Positions 5,207-7,213 of a DNA stretch of 7,213 nt are shown one piece after another. Location of the stretch: the NCBI GenBank assembly GCA_903970295.1, contig CAJCHQ010000177.1:1-7213 (forward strand), in the 5' to 3' direction. The notes beneath the pieces are model-generated. The model made no database searches. It was not told the origin of the DNA and saw only the letters and a list, made by a program, of their open reading frames with translations. A program made the position numbers and the translations under genes. The DNA is from Bryobacterales bacterium. GTDB taxonomy: Bacteria > Cyanobacteriota > Vampirovibrionia > Obscuribacterales > Obscuribacteraceae. The number at the start of each line of letters is the position of its first letter. Position 1 is the stretch's first letter.

Positions 5207-6949
5207 ATGAAATCGATGAGTAGAAGCAGTCACTTGCAAATTACCAGGGTGGTTTTGGTGAGCACGCTTTTAACCGGCATCATTGGTGGTGGCGTCAGGT
5301 TGCAGGCTTTAGGCGCAACAATCGATGTCGGCAATCAAGAACGAGATACCTCGAAAGAAACGAATGGGCTCAAGACAAAAGTTCCGCATGCCGACGATCG
5401 TAAGCCGCCTGCCTACATCTTGCAAGTGCAGCAGTCGCAATCACTGCAGCCGATCGGTATTGAACCGGTGCGACCAGTCGAGATGCTGCCTCCGGATGCC
5501 TCGGCGCAATTGGGCACTTCAGCCGACGATGCCTGGGTGCCGATCAATCGACCGCCTTTGCAAGCATTCATTTCTGTGCAAAATAATCTTAATCCATTTT
5601 CTCTTGACGCAGGATTTACCGAACGAATCGCGCTGGAAGATGCGCTTAACGGTGCGATGAGCCAAAATCTGGCCATCGCCAATAGTTTTGACGGCATGAA
5701 AGTGCAAAAATTTACCTACCTGTCAACATTGTCGAAATTTTTGCCCGATCTTAAAGCCGGCTATAATCTGGTGGCATTAAATGGCAGCATCCCCAGTGCA
5801 CTGTTAGGCAGTAGCTCTGGCGCATCTGGCAGTTCAAGCTCCGGCAGTTTCAAATTGCCTTCAGCTGCGCAAGTCCTCACTGCCGGTTTCACCTATAACG
5901 CCTACCAGGGCGGCAAAGTCTTATTCGGCTCGCTGGAGCAACGCCATCGACTGAGAGCGGCTCGGGCCGAACTGAAAGTAAGTGTCAATGACGTTTTGCT
6001 CGATGTTGCAAAACGATACTACGACCTGGTTTTGAACGAAGCCTTGCTCGAAATTCGCAATCGCGCGGTTGAGATTTCGACCGAGCAGGTGCGTTTGAAC
6101 TCGTCTCAAGAAAAAGCTGGTACGGCAACTGGTCTCGATGTGCTGCAATCACAATCACAACTGGCCAGCGATCAGCAGAATCTGGTCGCTCAGCAAAGCA
6201 CGAGAAGGCAATCAGCGATACAGCTCACGACTACGATTAATTCCAGTTATGCGCAAGATCTTACTTCTGCAGAAGGCTCACTCAAAAAGAGGAGAGTAAT
6301 CCCGCGTCGTATACCAATTGCCCAGCTTCTTTTGATTGCCGTCGACAACAGACCTGAACTGAAACAGTATGAAGAATTGCGGCTGGCCGCTAAACGTGCC
6401 ATCGTTGTCGCCGGTGCACCACTGCAGCCCAAGGTGGCTCTCGGTGGTTCAGTTTATGGTATCGGGGCTAATGGCACTGGCACAGCCGGATCAAGCAGTA
6501 GTGGCACAACTCTTAGCAGTTTGAGCAGCATTTTTGTGCTCAATTTTTCGGTCAATTGGGCCCTCGGAAGTTTGGGCACAACCGATTTGGCCAACATTCA
6601 GCAAGCGCGTTGGCAGGCTCGTCAGGCAACTGTACAGGCCAAGCAGAGTTTTCAGAGCGTTTTCGAACAAGTGCGCACAGCTTACGATCAGAGTCTCGCT
6701 GCTGACAGCAGAATTGAAAAAGCCAGTGCTCAGATCGCTGCCGCCGAAGAGGAGCTTCGGATCGCGAAGAAAAGGATGGAAGCAGGGATTGGCCTCAACC
6801 TCGATGTCCTCAACGCGCAAAGAGATCTGACTCAGGCGGGCATAAATAAGGCTCAGGCGATTGTTGATTTTAACGTCGCTCAAGCTCAGTTGCTGCACGA
6901 TGTTGGTTTGATCTCGACTAATACATTGATAGCCGGAGCCCGCATTTGA
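5207..6949 (+). CDS. TolC-family outer-membrane efflux protein, 580 residues
   Basis: This is the exit duct of the pump, expected to be a trimeric outer-membrane barrel with a periplasmic helical tunnel. An N-terminal signal peptide is visible: basic start, hydrophobic core at about 15-30 (VVLVSTLLTGIIGGGV), likely cleavage after ALGA (37). No lipobox Cys is present. Residues 38-135 form an unusual polar, Pro-rich extension before the efflux domain. Two homologous halves follow (about 138-345 and 366-568), sharing the helix motif 'AG...LDVL..Q..L' at 304-319 and 526-541. Both halves carry Gly/Ser-rich inserts at the matching barrel-loop position (201-214 and 424-441). At 580 residues it is longer than E. 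coli TolC (about 490). ATG 5216 (MSRSS) is an alternative start with a better-placed GGGAG. It probably shares a transcript with the adaptor 66 bp upstream. Confidence 0.92.
   Translation: MKSMSRSSHLQITRVVLVSTLLTGIIGGGVRLQALGATIDVGNQERDTSKETNGLKTKVPHADDRKPPAYILQVQQSQSLQPIGIEPVRPVEMLPPDASAQLGTSADDAWVPINRPPLQAFISVQNNLNPFSLDAGFTERIALEDALNGAMSQNLAIANSFDGMKVQKFTYLSTLSKFLPDLKAGYNLVALNGSIPSALLGSSSGASGSSSSGSFKLPSAAQVLTAGFTYNAYQGGKVLFGSLEQRHRLRAARAELKVSVNDVLLDVAKRYYDLVLNEALLEIRNRAVEISTEQVRLNSSQEKAGTATGLDVLQSQSQLASDQQNLVAQQSTRRQSAIQLTTTINSSYAQDLTSAEGSLKKRRVIPRRIPIAQLLLIAVDNRPELKQYEELRLAAKRAIVVAGAPLQPKVALGGSVYGIGANGTGTAGSSSSGTTLSSLSSIFVLNFSVNWALGSLGTTDLANIQQARWQARQATVQAKQSFQSVFEQVRTAYDQSLAADSRIEKASAQIAAAEEELRIAKKRMEAGIGLNLDVLNAQRDLTQAGINKAQAIVDFNVAQAQLLHDVGLISTNTLIAGARI
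5807..5848 (+). repeat. Low-complexity Gly/Ser stretch in the first half of the channel gene
   Basis: This codes for residues 201-214 (GSSSGASGSSSSGS), with the hexamer GGCAGT recurring three times at the DNA level. It lies between the two putative transmembrane strands of the first half and likely forms a flexible extracellular loop. A similar but not identical stretch is found at 6476-6529. Confidence 0.6.
6476..6529 (+). repeat. Low-complexity Gly/Ser/Thr stretch in the second half of the channel gene
   Basis: This codes for residues 424-441 (TGTAGSSSSGTTLSSLSS). It occupies the same place in the second efflux domain half as the stretch at 5807-5848 does in the first. It probably forms the corresponding surface loop of the barrel. 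Confidence 0.55.
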
Positions 6950-6995
6950 TCTGCTTGGCTGCGAGATGGGGCAGGACATCAGTTGCCGGGCAGGT

Positions 6996-7213
6996 TTATT
7001 CGTCGTCACTCTCGATCTTTGCCGGTGCAGATTTTTTTGGTGCCCGCACCACCTTACCAGTAACTTCAGTTGAATCAGGCTTGGCCACCCGCTTTAAAAA
7101 CTTCGCGTCAGTTTCCCAAACCTTCGGTATGTATCCGGTCAGTGTTTTAAGATGCTGCTTCGCCGGTATCGTGAATTCTTCATCCTCGTAAAACTTGCCC
7201 AGGCCCGGCACGC
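6996..7213 (-). CDS. C-terminal part of an unrecognised protein, cut by the window edge
   Basis: The minus-strand frame is open from the right edge to TAA at 6998-6996 and gives 72 complete codons. The visible end includes 'VPGLGKFYEDEEFTIPAKQH', a Trp-containing stretch, then a Lys/Pro/Ala-rich segment (RAPKKSAPAKIES) and an acidic DDE terminus, a typical disordered charged tail. A GTG at 7211-7209 could serve as a start, but no ribosome binding site can be seen because the sequence ends there, and the frame runs on through the edge, so an internal piece of a longer gene is more likely. It converges on the channel gene with a 46-bp gap that shows no clear terminator. I do not recognise the family. 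Confidence 0.5.
   Translation of the reverse strand, partial: VPGLGKFYEDEEFTIPAKQHLKTLTGYIPKVWETDAKFLKRVAKPDSTEVTGKVVRAPKKSAPAKIESDDE

Noticed and set aside
6950..6995. Bidirectional terminator between the convergent channel gene and the right-edge gene
   Set aside because: Only direct repeats of GGGCAGG-like sequence are seen; there is no stem with flanking T/A tracts.
6491..7009. Minus-strand open frame of 172 codons opposite the end of the channel gene
   Set aside because: It is antisense to a convincing TolC-family coding region and has no recognisable content or ribosome binding site.
7209..7211. GTG as the true start of a complete 71-residue protein at the right edge
   Set aside because: The frame continues to the last base of the window and no upstream sequence is available, so a truncated longer gene is more likely.
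1..7213. CRISPR array, tRNA, insertion sequence, phage or defence system
   Set aside because: No evenly spaced repeats, no tRNA-like cloverleaf, no transposase or terminal inverted repeats, and no nuclease, reverse transcriptase or toxin-antitoxin signatures were seen on either strand.

Overview
The window looks like chromosomal DNA from a Gram-negative (diderm) bacterium of roughly balanced base composition. The main evidence is a complete three-part export pump that needs an outer membrane: an inner-membrane MFS transporter, a periplasmic adaptor and a TolC-type outer-membrane channel. The phylum cannot be fixed by reading alone. Protein style and base composition would fit Obscuribacterales/Melainabacteria-like or Acidobacteria-like genomes, but this is a weak impression.

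Layout. Positions 1-1079 carry two minus-strand genes: a 139-residue protein I do not recognise (44-463) and a two-TM protein with DUF3592 character (570-1079). A roughly 290-bp divergent intergenic region follows. It holds a likely minus-strand promoter for the DUF3592 gene and, at its right end, a promoter/operator for a TetR-family regulator (1372-1995). Downstream on the plus strand come a 14-TM DHA2-family (EmrB/QacA-like) drug:H+ antiporter (2103-3692), an EmrA/HlyD-like adaptor (3809-5140) and a TolC-family outer-membrane efflux protein (5207-6949). At the right edge, the C-terminal 72 codons of an unrecognised convergent minus-strand gene are present (6996-7213).

How it works together. 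The regulator, antiporter, adaptor and channel form a self-contained, drug-inducible-type efflux cassette. The most informative non-coding signal is a 25-bp imperfect palindrome with outer arms TTGAC/GTCAA. It occurs twice, 22/25 identical (28/33 with flanks): once just upstream of tetR (1325-1349) and once in the antiporter-adaptor gap (3718-3742). In both copies the left arm doubles as a TTGACT -35 box, with a -10-like hexamer exactly 17 bp downstream. The inference is that the TetR protein represses its own promoter and a second, internal promoter that drives the adaptor and channel. Degenerate relatives (ACTAA...TTAGT) lie right after the tetR stop codon and just beyond the second operator. 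The antiporter has no visible Shine-Dalgarno sequence and sits behind a structured leader with a possible 12-codon upstream ORF.

I saw no CRISPR array, tRNA, rRNA, insertion sequence or defence system. The protein families are known ones. What is worth following up is the regulatory architecture and some structural peculiarities of the outer-membrane protein.
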